Source: Paragemmobacter kunshanensis (lineage in GTDB: Bacteria; Pseudomonadota; Alphaproteobacteria; Rhodobacterales; Rhodobacteraceae). Taken from it: DNA of 64,000 bases. The DNA is taken from NCBI RefSeq assembly GCF_011059185.1, contig NZ_JAALFE010000009.1, positions 99,543 to 163,542 of the forward strand, written 5' to 3'. The notes under the pieces were generated by a model, which saw only the letters and a list, made by a program, of their open reading frames with translations, did no database searches and was not told where the DNA came from. Made by a program: the position numbers and the translations under genes. Position 1 is the first letter of the stretch; each line of letters opens with the position of its first letter. Below are positions 53,811-61,916 of the stretch, piece by piece.

Positions 53811-54980
53811 ATGGCAGGCAAGCGCAGCATCTTTGAAGAGGTGGGGCAGGGGGTGAAATCCGCCCCGCCGCCGCAGGGGGGCATGATCGCCGCCCGCGCG
53901 CAGGGGGCGCGGCGGGGGATCCGGCTGTGGCTGGTGGCGCTGTTCCTGATGGTGGCGGCGATGATCGCCGTGGGGGGGATGACGCGGCTGACGGATAGCG
54001 GGCTGTCGATCACCGAATGGCGGCCCGTGACGGGGGCGATCCCGCCGATGGACGAGGCGACATGGACCGCCGAGTTCGAAAAGTATCGCGCCATTCCCGA
54101 ATATCAGTTGCAGAACAAGGGGATGAGCCTTGAGGAGTTCAAGGTCATCTATTGGTGGGAATGGGGCCATCGGCAGCTTGGCCGTCTGATCGGGCTGGTC
54201 TGGTTCGTGGGTTTTGTGGGTTTCCTTGTGGCGCGGCAGATCCCGGCGGGGTGGACCGGGCGGCTGTTCGGGCTGGGCGTGCTGGGCGGCGCGCAGGGGG
54301 CGATCGGCTGGTGGATGGTGTCTTCGGGGCTGACGGGGACGATGCTGGATGTGGCCTCCTATCGGCTGGCCACGCATCTGGGGTTGGCCTTCGTCATCCT
54401 GGGGCTGATCGCCTGGTATGTCTTCCTGCTGGGGCGGAGCGAGGCCGAGTTGATGCAGGCGCGGCGGGGGTGGGAGGCGAAGCTGTTCTCGATGACCACC
54501 GGGCTGATGCATTTCACCTTCCTCCAGATTCTGCTGGGGGCTTTGGTGGCGGGGATTGATGCGGGGCGGGGCTTTCCGACCTGGCCCCTGATGAACGGGC
54601 AGTTCTTCCCCGCAGATGCCTTCTATGTGCCGGATGGCAACGGGGGCAGCCTGCCCATCTGGCACGCCTTCTTTGAGAACCCCGGTCTGGTGCAGTTCAT
54701 GCATCGCATGTCCGGCTATCTGCTGTTTGCCTTTGGCGTGGTGGTCTGGTTGCGCGGGCGCAAGTCGGCCCATGCGGTGACGCGGGGGGCCTATCATGGC
54801 GTCATGGCGATGCTGCTGGCGCAGATGGCGCTGGGCATTGCGGCGGTGCTGACGGCGGCGCATGTGCATGTGGCGATCACACACCAGATCGGCGCGGTGA
54901 TCCTATGGGTGCTGATCCTGCGGGCGCGGCATCTGGCGCAATATCCCCTTGCGGGGTCGATCCGGGAGGGGACGGCATGA
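53811..54980 (+). CDS. ctaA: Heme A synthase
   Basis: A 389-residue COX15/CtaA type 2 protein with about eight membrane helices. Conserved heme-ligand and motif positions are seen: GGMTRLTDSGLSITEWRPVT, WWEWGHRQLGRLIG, HFTFLQILLGALVAGIDAG, QFMHRMSGYLL and HQIGAVILW. It oxidises heme O to heme A for cytochrome aa3 oxidase in the inner membrane. A possible promoter TTGAAG-17-TACCCT starts at 53756. It overlaps the M32 peptidase gene by ATGA. Confidence 0.95.
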   Translation: MAGKRSIFEEVGQGVKSAPPPQGGMIAARAQGARRGIRLWLVALFLMVAAMIAVGGMTRLTDSGLSITEWRPVTGAIPPMDEATWTAEFEKYRAIPEYQLQNKGMSLEEFKVIYWWEWGHRQLGRLIGLVWFVGFVGFLVARQIPAGWTGRLFGLGVLGGAQGAIGWWMVSSGLTGTMLDVASYRLATHLGLAFVILGLIAWYVFLLGRSEAELMQARRGWEAKLFSMTTGLMHFTFLQILLGALVAGIDAGRGFPTWPLMNGQFFPADAFYVPDGNGGSLPIWHAFFENPGLVQFMHRMSGYLLFAFGVVVWLRGRKSAHAVTRGAYHGVMAMLLAQMALGIAAVLTAAHVHVAITHQIGAVILWVLILRARHLAQYPLAGSIREGTA

Positions 54981-56449
54981 GTGCCTATGATGATCTGATG
55001 GCCTTCCAGCGCGAGACCGAGGCGCTGGCGCAGGTGGCGGGGCGGCTGGGCTGGGATCAGGAGACGGTGATGCCGCGCGGGGCGGCGGAGCAGCGGTCCG
55101 AGGAGATGGCGGCGATGGAGGGGGTGCTGCATGCGCGGCGCACCGATCCGCGCATTGCGGGCTGGCTGGGGCAGGCGCGGGCGGCGGATGATGTGGCCGC
55201 CGCGCAATTGCGTTTGATCCGAAGGAGTTACGAGCGCGCGGTGAAGGTGCCGGCGTCCTTGGCGCAGGAGATTGCGCGGGTGACATCCATGGCGCAGGGC
55301 ATCTGGGCCGAGGCGCGGGCGAAGGAGGATGTGCCGGGCTTCCTGCCGGTGCTGGCGGATGTGATCCGCCTGCGGCAGGAGGAAGGCGCGGCGCTGGCGG
55401 GGGGGGGCGATCCCTATGACGCGCTGATCGACGATTACGAACCGGGGGCGACGGCGGAAACCATCGGCGCGATGTTCGGGCGGATGCGGCCGAGGCTGGT
55501 TGCGCTGCGCGAGAAGGTGCTTGGCGCGGCGCGGCAACCCGTTGGATTGTCAGGACATTTCGGAGCAGAGGCGCAGATGCGGTTCGCCCGCGATCTGGCG
55601 TCGGCTTTTGGCTATGACTGGAGCCGGGGGCGGCTGGATCTGGCTGTGCATCCCTTTTCGTCGGGGTCCGGCGATGATGCGCGGATCACCACGCGGGTGG
55701 TGGAAAGTGAGCCATTCAATTGTTTTTATTCGACAATCCACGAGGTTGGCCATGCCTGTTATGAGCTGGGCATAGATGGTGATTATCGCCTGACGCCCTT
55801 GGGTGCGGGCGTATCAATGGGTGTGCATGAGAGCCAGAGCCGGATCTATGAAAACCAGCTTGGCCGGAGCCGCGCCTTCACCGGCTGGATGTTCGGGCAG
55901 ATGCGCGAGCGGTTTGGTGAATTTGGCGTTAACGATGCGGATGCCTTCCATGCGGCGGTGAACCGGGTGCAGCCCGGTTTCATCCGCACCGAGGCCGATG
56001 AGGTGCATTACAACCTGCATATCATGATGCGCTTTGATCTGGAGCGCGCGCTGATCCGGGGCGATCTGGCGGTGGGCGATCTGGAAGCGGCGTGGAATGA
56101 CCGCTTTGCCGCCGATTTCGGCGTCACGGTCGATCGTCCGTCGCATGGCATGTTGCAGGATGTGCATTGGTCGGTGGGGCTGTTCGGCTATTTCCCGACC
56201 TATAGCTTGGGAAATGTTTACGCAGGCTGCCTGCACCGTGCACTGCGTGCGGACATCCCGGATCTGGATGACCATCTGGCACGCGGCGATGCCGCGCCCG
56301 CGACGGCCTGGCTGCGCGAACGGTTGCAGAGGCATGGCGGGCTGCGGGAGCCGCGCGCGACCATCGCCCATGCCTGCGGGTTCGAGCCGTCGGAGGGGCC
56401 GCTTCTGGACTATATCGAGGCGAAGTTCGCAGCCATCTACGATCTGTGA
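54977..56449 (+). CDS. M32 family metallocarboxypeptidase
   Basis: A 490-residue carboxypeptidase Taq-type enzyme (normal ~495). The zinc motif HEVGH is at residues 255-259, with GVHESQSRIYENQLGRS downstream supplying the third ligand, and HPF and DDARITTR as M32-specific motifs. It is cytoplasmic and removes C-terminal residues from peptides. ATG 54977 overlaps the ctaA stop, making a co-translated pair without an obvious functional link. Confidence 0.94.
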   Translation: MSAYDDLMAFQRETEALAQVAGRLGWDQETVMPRGAAEQRSEEMAAMEGVLHARRTDPRIAGWLGQARAADDVAAAQLRLIRRSYERAVKVPASLAQEIARVTSMAQGIWAEARAKEDVPGFLPVLADVIRLRQEEGAALAGGGDPYDALIDDYEPGATAETIGAMFGRMRPRLVALREKVLGAARQPVGLSGHFGAEAQMRFARDLASAFGYDWSRGRLDLAVHPFSSGSGDDARITTRVVESEPFNCFYSTIHEVGHACYELGIDGDYRLTPLGAGVSMGVHESQSRIYENQLGRSRAFTGWMFGQMRERFGEFGVNDADAFHAAVNRVQPGFIRTEADEVHYNLHIMMRFDLERALIRGDLAVGDLEAAWNDRFAADFGVTVDRPSHGMLQDVHWSVGLFGYFPTYSLGNVYAGCLHRALRADIPDLDDHLARGDAAPATAWLRERLQRHGGLREPRATIAHACGFEPSEGPLLDYIEAKFAAIYDL

Positions 56450-56452
56450 CCC

Positions 56453-57625
56453 ATGGGTTTTGCGGCGGGTGAGCGGCGGGCGGTCTGGACGCTCGCCCTG
56501 ACGCAGGCGCTGGGATATGCCTGTTTCTTTTACATTTTCGCGGCGTTGCTGATCTATTGGCAGCGCGAGGTCTGGCTATCGGATGCGGTGCTGGCGGCGG
56601 GGCCGCTGCTGGCGACCTTCGTGAGCGCGGTGGTGGCACCCGCCGTGGGGCGGCGGGTGGACCGGGGAGGGGCTGTCGCGATGATGGCGGTGGGGCCGGT
56701 GATCGGGGCGGTGGCCCTGATCTGCCTGGCCCTGTCGGGCGGGGTGGCGGGCTGGTTCCTTGCCTGGGCGGGGCTTGGGGTGGCGCAGGCGCTCTGTCTT
56801 TACGATGTCTGCTTCGGCCTGCTGATCCGGCGCTTCGGCGCGACGGCGCGGGGGGCGATCACGCGGGTGACGCTGGTGGCGGGGTTGGCCTCGACCCTGG
56901 CCTTTCCGGCGGGTGCCTGGCTTGCCGGGGGCTGGGGCTGGCGGTTCGCGCTGTGGTGCGCGGTGGCGGTGGTGCTGGGGGCGATGCTGCCCCTGCAGAT
57001 CTGGGCGGCGCGGGTTCTGGTGCGCGGAACGGTGGCGGCGGCGGTGGCGCGGGATGTGCCGCGCCTGCGCTGGGGGGAAGTGCTGCGGATGCCGGGATTC
57101 CTGCTGCTTGCCTTGTTCTTTGCGCTGGTCAACCTGAACCACTGGATGCTGGTCAATCACATCCGCCCGATGCTGGAGGCGCTGCAAGTGCCTGATGGCA
57201 CGGCGATTCTGGCGGCTTCGGTGATCGGGCCGGCGCAGGTTCTGGGGCGGGTGATCCTGGCCGGGATGGGCGCGCGGGCGGGGACGGCGGCGGCCTCATG
57301 GGCGACGGTGGCGGCGCTTCTGCTGGCGCCGCTGGGTCTTCTGGGGGCGCTGGGTTGGGCGGGGGCGGCGGTGGGATTTGCCGCCTGCCAGGGCATCGCG
57401 ATGGGGGTGGTGACGATCCTGCGGCCGGTGCTGATCGCCGAGACGCTGGGGCAGCAGCGCTATGGCGCGGTGGCGGGGATGATGGCCATTCCGGGGCTGG
57501 CGGCGATGGCGGTGGCGCCCTTGATCGGCACGGCGCTGGAGGCGGTGGGCGGGGTCTGGCTGATGATCGGGACGGGGTTTCTCTTTGCCCTGGCGGCGGC
57601 CGGGGCCTTGGCGGCAAGGCGTTGA
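56453..57625 (+). CDS. MFS transporter
   Basis: A 390-residue protein with about twelve membrane helices and the loop PAVGRRVDRGG between helices 2 and 3, the usual MFS motif A position. It is short for the family and lacks a specific subfamily signature. It starts 3 bases after the peptidase stop and so probably belongs to the same transcript. Substrate unknown. A palindrome cluster follows. Confidence 0.82.
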   Translation: MGFAAGERRAVWTLALTQALGYACFFYIFAALLIYWQREVWLSDAVLAAGPLLATFVSAVVAPAVGRRVDRGGAVAMMAVGPVIGAVALICLALSGGVAGWFLAWAGLGVAQALCLYDVCFGLLIRRFGATARGAITRVTLVAGLASTLAFPAGAWLAGGWGWRFALWCAVAVVLGAMLPLQIWAARVLVRGTVAAAVARDVPRLRWGEVLRMPGFLLLALFFALVNLNHWMLVNHIRPMLEALQVPDGTAILAASVIGPAQVLGRVILAGMGARAGTAAASWATVAALLLAPLGLLGALGWAGAAVGFAACQGIAMGVVTILRPVLIAETLGQQRYGAVAGMMAIPGLAAMAVAPLIGTALEAVGGVWLMIGTGFLFALAAAGALAARR

Positions 57626-57791
57626 GATCGCAGCGTTAATTTCTGTGGCCGGGTCGGAATGGCGTGCCGCGGCCGGTGCAGGCGCGCGGTGCAGACGGCT
57701 GTGCAGACGCGCGGGGGCTTTGCGCGGCGTTAACCCTGCGAGGGGCGGGCACGGGGGGAGGGTGAGTCGGCGGCCCTGACGTCGGAGGGGG

Positions 57792-57949
57792 ACAAAATTC
57801 TTCGCAGAAGAATTTTGTGGCGATCCTTCGCAGAAGGATCGCGAAGGCGCGCGGGCCGGGACGGCCCGCGGCGAAAATTCTTCTGCGAAGAATTTTCTGA
57901 CGATCCTTCGCAGAAGGATCGTGGTGCACGATTTTCGTCGAAAATCGTG
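57792..57949. repeat. Cluster of six perfect 3-base-loop palindromes
   Basis: Consecutive hairpins: 57792-57818 (12-bp arms ACAAAATTCTTC/GAAGAATTTTGT, loop GCA); 57821-57841 (9-bp CGATCCTTC/GAAGGATCG, loop GCA); 57850-57870 (9-bp CGCGGGCCG/CGGCCCGCG, loop GGA); 57873-57897 (11-bp GAAAATTCTTC/GAAGAATTTTC, loop TGC); 57901-57921 (identical to the second); 57927-57949 (10-bp CACGATTTTC/GAAAATCGTG, loop GTC). They lie between the convergent MFS and enoyl-CoA hydratase genes. The 166 bases before them hold no recognised feature. Confidence 0.9.
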
Positions 57950-57950
57950 G

Positions 57951-58742
57951 TCAGTCCGCCCAGTCGGGTTTGCGCTTTTCGAGGAAGGCATTGATGCCTT
58001 CCTCGGTGTCGCGCCAGAGCATGTTCTCGGTCATGCGGGCGCCCGTCAGGGCATAGGCCTCGGCCAGCGGGAGGCCCTGCTGATCGTAGAAGCTGCGCTT
58101 GCCGATATGGACGGCGGCGGAAAGCTTGGCGGCCAGGGTTTCGGCCAGTTTGCGGGTTTCTGCGGCCAGGTGACCGGGCGGCGCGATGCGGTTGACGAGG
58201 CCCACCTCGCGGGCGCGGGCGGCGGAGAGGAATTCGCCGGTGGTCAGCATCTCGAAGGCTATGGCGGGGGGAACCTTGCGGGTGAGCGCCACCATGGGGG
58301 TGGAGCAGAAGAGGCCGATATTCACGCCATTGACGCCGAAGCGGGCATCCTCGGCCGCGACGACCATGTCGCAGGAGGCGGCGAGCTGGCAGCCTGCCGC
58401 CGTGGCGATGCCCTGAACCTCGGCGATGACGGGCTGGGGCAGGGCGGGCAGGGCCTGCATCATGGTGGCGCAGCGCGCGAAGAGATCGGCGAAGGCGGCG
58501 GCGCCCCTGTCGGGCTGCGCCCGGGCGGCCTGCATTTCCTTCAGGTCATGGCCCGCGCAGAAGGCGCGGCCCGCGCCGCGCAGGACGACCACGCGGACCG
58601 ACCGGTCGTCGGCGAGGCGGGCGAGGGCGTCGGTGAGGGCCGCGATCATCGCGTCGGACAGGGCGTTGAGGGCGGCGGGCCGGTTGAGGGTGAGCGTGGC
58701 GATGCCGCCTGCATCTTCGCGCTGGATCAGCTCTTCGGTCAT
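57951..58742 (-). CDS. Enoyl-CoA hydratase/isomerase family protein
   Basis: A 263-residue crotonase. GIATLTLNRPAALNALSDAM opens the fold, RAFCAGHDLKEM is the first oxyanion-hole segment, and VIAEVQGIATAAGCQLAASC holds the second. The usual catalytic Glu after the LAASCD segment is replaced by an NGVNIGLFCSTP-type stretch, as in ECHDC3-like members, so the exact reaction is uncertain. Read leftward; its stop abuts the palindrome cluster. Confidence 0.88.
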   Translation of the reverse strand: MTEELIQREDAGGIATLTLNRPAALNALSDAMIAALTDALARLADDRSVRVVVLRGAGRAFCAGHDLKEMQAARAQPDRGAAAFADLFARCATMMQALPALPQPVIAEVQGIATAAGCQLAASCDMVVAAEDARFGVNGVNIGLFCSTPMVALTRKVPPAIAFEMLTTGEFLSAARAREVGLVNRIAPPGHLAAETRKLAETLAAKLSAAVHIGKRSFYDQQGLPLAEAYALTGARMTENMLWRDTEEGINAFLEKRKPDWAD

Positions 58743-58803
58743 GGTTGCATCCCCCCTCTGGCTGGGCCAGACGATAGGCGGAGTGCCGGGAAGAGGGAAG
58801 CCG

Positions 58804-59223
58804 ATGGATGTGAAGATGGACCGCGAGGCCCTGAGCGCCTTCCTTGCCCGGGATTTCGGGCAGGTGGCCGCGGATTTCGCGGTGGAGCGGGTGGATGCGG
58901 GCGGCGTGACCCTGCGGCTGCGGGTGGCGGAGCGGCATCTGCGGCCCGGGGGGACGGTATCGGGGCCTGCGCTCTTCGGGCTGGCGGATGTGGCGATCTA
59001 TCTGGCGATCCTGAGCCGGCTGGGGCCTGTCGCGCTGGCGGTGACGACGAATGCCTCCATCGACTTCATGCGCAAGCCTGCCGCGGGGCGGGATGTGCGG
59101 GCCGAGGCGCGGCTTCTGAAGCTGGGCCGGGTGCTGGCGGTGGGGGATGCGCTGCTTTATTCGGAAGGTGTGGCGGAGCCGGTGGCGCGGGCGGGCATGA
59201 CCTATTCGCTGCCGCCCGGGTAA
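58804..59223 (+). CDS. PaaI-type hot-dog thioesterase
   Basis: A 139-residue hot-dog protein: RHLRPGGTVSGPALFGLADV on the central helix, with Asp of LADV at the usual catalytic position, and TTNASIDFMRKPAAGRDV after it. It should hydrolyse acyl-CoA thioesters. ATG 58804 follows AGAGGGAAG. It is divergent from the enoyl-CoA hydratase gene 61 bases away, a sensible functional pairing. Confidence 0.85.
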   Translation: MDVKMDREALSAFLARDFGQVAADFAVERVDAGGVTLRLRVAERHLRPGGTVSGPALFGLADVAIYLAILSRLGPVALAVTTNASIDFMRKPAAGRDVRAEARLLKLGRVLAVGDALLYSEGVAEPVARAGMTYSLPPG

Positions 59224-59285
59224 GGGCGGGCCTTGGGGCAGGGCTGCGGGGCGGGGTTCGGGTGGAGCGGAAGCGGGAGGGCGGA

Positions 59286-60176
59286 ATGACGACGCAGGTT
59301 CTGGCCTCGGCCGTCGTGCTGGTGACGGGGGTGATCTGGGGCGGATACTGGCTGCCGGTCCGCAGCATCGCGGAGCGGGGGCTGGACGGGGCCTGGGGGA
59401 CGGGGGCGATCACGGCGGCCGCCATGATCGCGCTCTTACCCTTCCTGATCGTGAACCGGGGGCTGTTGCGCGGGAGGGATCGGGTCGGGATGCTTTCGGT
59501 GCTGCTGGGCGGGGCGGCCTTTGCGCTTTATTCCATCGGGTTCCTTTACGGGAAGGTGGCGCTTGTGGTGCTGCTGTGGTTCTTCAGCCCGGTCTGGAGC
59601 GTCCTGATCGCCAGATATCTGCTGCGCCTGCAGGTGCCGCCCTTGCGGCTGGTCGCGATCGCGGTGGGGCTGGCGGGGCTGTTCATCATGCTGGGCGGGG
59701 ATGGCGGCTTTCCGGCCCCGCGGGATCTGGGCGAATGGATGGCCTTTGTGGGCGGGGGGATATGGGCCTTTGCGACGGCGGGGATGCGGCTGCGGAGCGA
59801 TCTTGCGCCGCTGCCTGCGGCCTTTCTGTTTTCGGCCGGGGCGCTGGTCACCTCGATCCTCGCCGCGCCGCTGCTGGAGCCGGTGCCGGTGATCGCGGCG
59901 GTCGATGTGCCGGGGGTCGCGGTGACGGTTCTGGTGACCGGCGTTCTGTGGTGGGTTCTGTCCATCGCGGGCCTGATGTGGGCGGCGGTGCGGCTGGACC
60001 CGGCGCGGGTGGGGATCCTTCTGATGACGGAGGTGGTCTTCGGGGCGCTGAGTGCCGCGCTGCTGGCGGGGGAGAGCCTGTCCGTGGCGGAGGGAATCGG
60101 CGGGGGGCTGGTGATCCTCTGCGGTCTGCTGGAAGTCTGGCCGGTGCGGGCAGAGGGGCGGCGCGGCGCCGAGTGA
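59286..60176 (+). CDS. EamA/DMT-family transporter
   Basis: A 296-residue protein with ten membrane helices in two EamA repeats (first VLVTGVIWGGYWLPVRSIAE; second begins near GGGIWAFATAGMRL). It belongs to the drug/metabolite transporter superfamily; export of amino acids or metabolites is typical, but the substrate is unknown. ATG 59286 follows GGAGGGCGGA. Any longer reading through the preceding gene's opposite frames is spurious. Confidence 0.85.
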   Translation: MTTQVLASAVVLVTGVIWGGYWLPVRSIAERGLDGAWGTGAITAAAMIALLPFLIVNRGLLRGRDRVGMLSVLLGGAAFALYSIGFLYGKVALVVLLWFFSPVWSVLIARYLLRLQVPPLRLVAIAVGLAGLFIMLGGDGGFPAPRDLGEWMAFVGGGIWAFATAGMRLRSDLAPLPAAFLFSAGALVTSILAAPLLEPVPVIAAVDVPGVAVTVLVTGVLWWVLSIAGLMWAAVRLDPARVGILLMTEVVFGALSAALLAGESLSVAEGIGGGLVILCGLLEVWPVRAEGRRGAE

Positions 60177-60210
60177 GGCGGGCCTGCATCGGGAGCGGGG
60201 CGCGGGAATG

Positions 60211-60235
60211 AAAACGGCCCCCGGTCGGGGGCCGT
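60211..60235 (-). terminator. Terminator of the bactofilin gene
   Basis: Perfect palindrome ACGGCCCCCG-GT-CGGGGGCCGT; on the minus strand it is followed by TTTT, as expected for a terminator of the leftward gene. It also lies 34 bases after the EamA gene. Confidence 0.65.
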
Positions 60236-60281
60236 GCGTTCAGGGTGTGGGGCGCGCGTGGGCGCGCCAGCCTGCCGGTAA

Positions 60282-60665
60282 TCAGGATTTCGGGCGGGTG
60301 AAGCGGCCTTCGATCTGGGCGCCGGATTCGATCACCAGCGATGTATAGGTCACGTCGGCCTCGACCTTGGCGGTGGCGCGCAGGGTGAAGGACTGGGTGC
60401 TGACGCGGCCGTCGAGCGCGCCCTTCACCTCGATCGTTTCGGCGGAAATGCCGCCCTTCACGCTGCCTTCGCCGCCGATGATCAGGCTGCGGGCGGACAG
60501 GTTGCCGTCCACCTCGCCGAAGACCTCGACCGCGCCGGTCGAGGTGATCTCGCCCGTGATGCGCAGATCGGATGCGAGGACCGATTTGCCGGCATTCGTC
60601 GGGTTCGGGGCGCGGGGCGCGGCGGAAGCGGCGGGCGCGGCGGGGGTATCGGTCTTGCTGAACAT
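60282..60665 (-). CDS. Bactofilin
   Basis: A 127-residue bactofilin (DUF583). After a disordered Pro/Ala N-terminus, the right-handed beta-helix repeats are visible: SVLASDLRITGEITSTGAVE, VFGEVDGNLSARSLIIGGEG, SVKGGISAETIEVKGALDG, then VEADVTYTSLVIESGAQIEG. It polymerises into cytoskeletal filaments that position cell-envelope enzymes. The start has CCGGAGGA upstream; a TTGACC-18-CTTATC promoter candidate lies at 60688-60717 on the minus strand. Confidence 0.93.
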   Translation of the reverse strand: MFSKTDTPAAPAASAAPRAPNPTNAGKSVLASDLRITGEITSTGAVEVFGEVDGNLSARSLIIGGEGSVKGGISAETIEVKGALDGRVSTQSFTLRATAKVEADVTYTSLVIESGAQIEGRFTRPKS

Positions 60666-60852
60666 GGGGTCCTCCGGAGATCAGGCCGATAAGGGGGGAA
60701 GCGGGGGCGGCGGTCAAGTGCCGAGGGCGGCAAGCCGGGGGATGGGCGGGATTTCGGCCCGGGAAGGGACATGTGGTGTCGGTTCCGGACCTGACAAGCC
60801 GGGGCGGGGGGGGTGAGATGGCGGAAGGAATCGGCGGGGCACGGGGGGCGCG

Positions 60853-61824
60853 ATGGCGGACAGGGAATTCTTCAGGCCGGTCTCGGGGTTCGACCTGCCG
60901 CGATTCGCAGGGATCCCCACCTTCATGCGCCTGCCGCATGTGGGGCTGGAGGATCCGCGGCTGGCGGAGGTGGATATCGGGCTGATCGGCGCGCCCTGGG
61001 ACGGGGGGACGACGAACCGCCCCGGCCCGCGCCATGGGCCGCGCCAGTTGCGCGACCTGTCGACCATGATCCGGGCGCAGAACGGGGCGACCTGGGTCGC
61101 GCCCTTCGAATTGGCGCGCTGTGCGGATCTGGGGGATGTGGCGCCCAATCCGGGCGATCTGATGGACAGTCTGGCGCGGATGGAGGCCTTCTATGACCGC
61201 GTGGTGGCGGCGGACATCCTGCCCCTGACGGGGGGAGGGGATCACCTCTGCAGCCTGCCCATCCTGCGGGCGGTGGCCAAGCGCCGCCCAGTGGGGATGG
61301 TGCAGTTCGACAGCCATACCGACTTGAACGACATCTATTTCGGGACCAGCCGCTACAATCACGGCACGCCCTTCCGCCGCGCGGTGGAGGAGGGGCTGAT
61401 CGACCCGAAACGCTATGTCCTGATCGGCATTCGCGGCACGGCCTATGGGCGGGAGGATTGGGATTTCGCCGCCGCGAACGGCATCCGCATCATTCCCATC
61501 GGCGAATTCCATCGTCGGGGCGTGGAGGATGTGATGGCCGAGGCGCGCGAGATCCTGGGGGCGGGGCCCACCTACGTGACCTATGACATTGATTTCGTCG
61601 ATCCGACCTTCGCGCCGGGGACGGGGACGCCCGAGGTGGGCGGGCCGAATTCATGGGCTGCGCTGGAGGTGGTGCGGGGGTTGCGCGGTGTCGATGTGGT
61701 GGGGGCGGACCTGGTGGAGGTGAGCCCGCCCTTCGATCCGTCGGGCGGGACGGCCTGGCTGGGGATCTCGCTGATGTTCGAACTGCTTTGCGTGATGGCG
61801 GAGCGCGTGGCGCAGCGGGGATAG
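60853..61824 (+). CDS. Agmatinase/guanidino-acid hydrolase family protein
   Basis: A 323-residue ureohydrolase. The two-manganese site is visible as GGGDH, FDSHTDLND and YDIDFVDP with GTGTPEVGG. It hydrolyses a guanidino group to urea and an amine. Within the family it could be agmatinase, guanidinobutyrase or guanidinopropionase; RYNHGTPFRRAVEEG is shared by all. GGGGGGCGCG precedes the ATG. It is followed by a repeat element and an amidohydrolase in the same direction. Confidence 0.88.
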   Translation: MADREFFRPVSGFDLPRFAGIPTFMRLPHVGLEDPRLAEVDIGLIGAPWDGGTTNRPGPRHGPRQLRDLSTMIRAQNGATWVAPFELARCADLGDVAPNPGDLMDSLARMEAFYDRVVAADILPLTGGGDHLCSLPILRAVAKRRPVGMVQFDSHTDLNDIYFGTSRYNHGTPFRRAVEEGLIDPKRYVLIGIRGTAYGREDWDFAAANGIRIIPIGEFHRRGVEDVMAEAREILGAGPTYVTYDIDFVDPTFAPGTGTPEVGGPNSWAALEVVRGLRGVDVVGADLVEVSPPFDPSGGTAWLGISLMFELLCVMAERVAQRG

Positions 61825-61890
61825 GGGGGGCTTGCCCCCCGCGCCGCCTTCGGCGACGCTCCCCCCAGGGTATTTTTGGCCAAGATGAAG
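61825..61890 (+). repeat. Intergenic repeat element, copy 4
   Basis: Hairpin GGGGGG-CTTG-CCCCCC (61825-61840), a 27-base spacer with its own small GCCGCCTTCGGCG hairpin, then the core as GGGTATTTTTGGC plus CAAGATGAAG (61868-61890, one base longer than the others). It lies between the agmatinase-family and amidohydrolase genes. Confidence 0.7.
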
Positions 61891-61916
61891 ACAGCATGAG
61901 AAAGACGGGGGCAGGG

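Noticed and set aside
52506..54884. 792-codon antisense frame over the trmJ and ctaA genes
   Set aside because: GC-driven shadow; it runs through two intergenic regions and opposes certain genes.
57921..59285. 455-codon N-terminal extension of the EamA transporter
   Set aside because: It crosses the palindrome cluster and is antisense to the enoyl-CoA hydratase; transporter homology begins at 59286.
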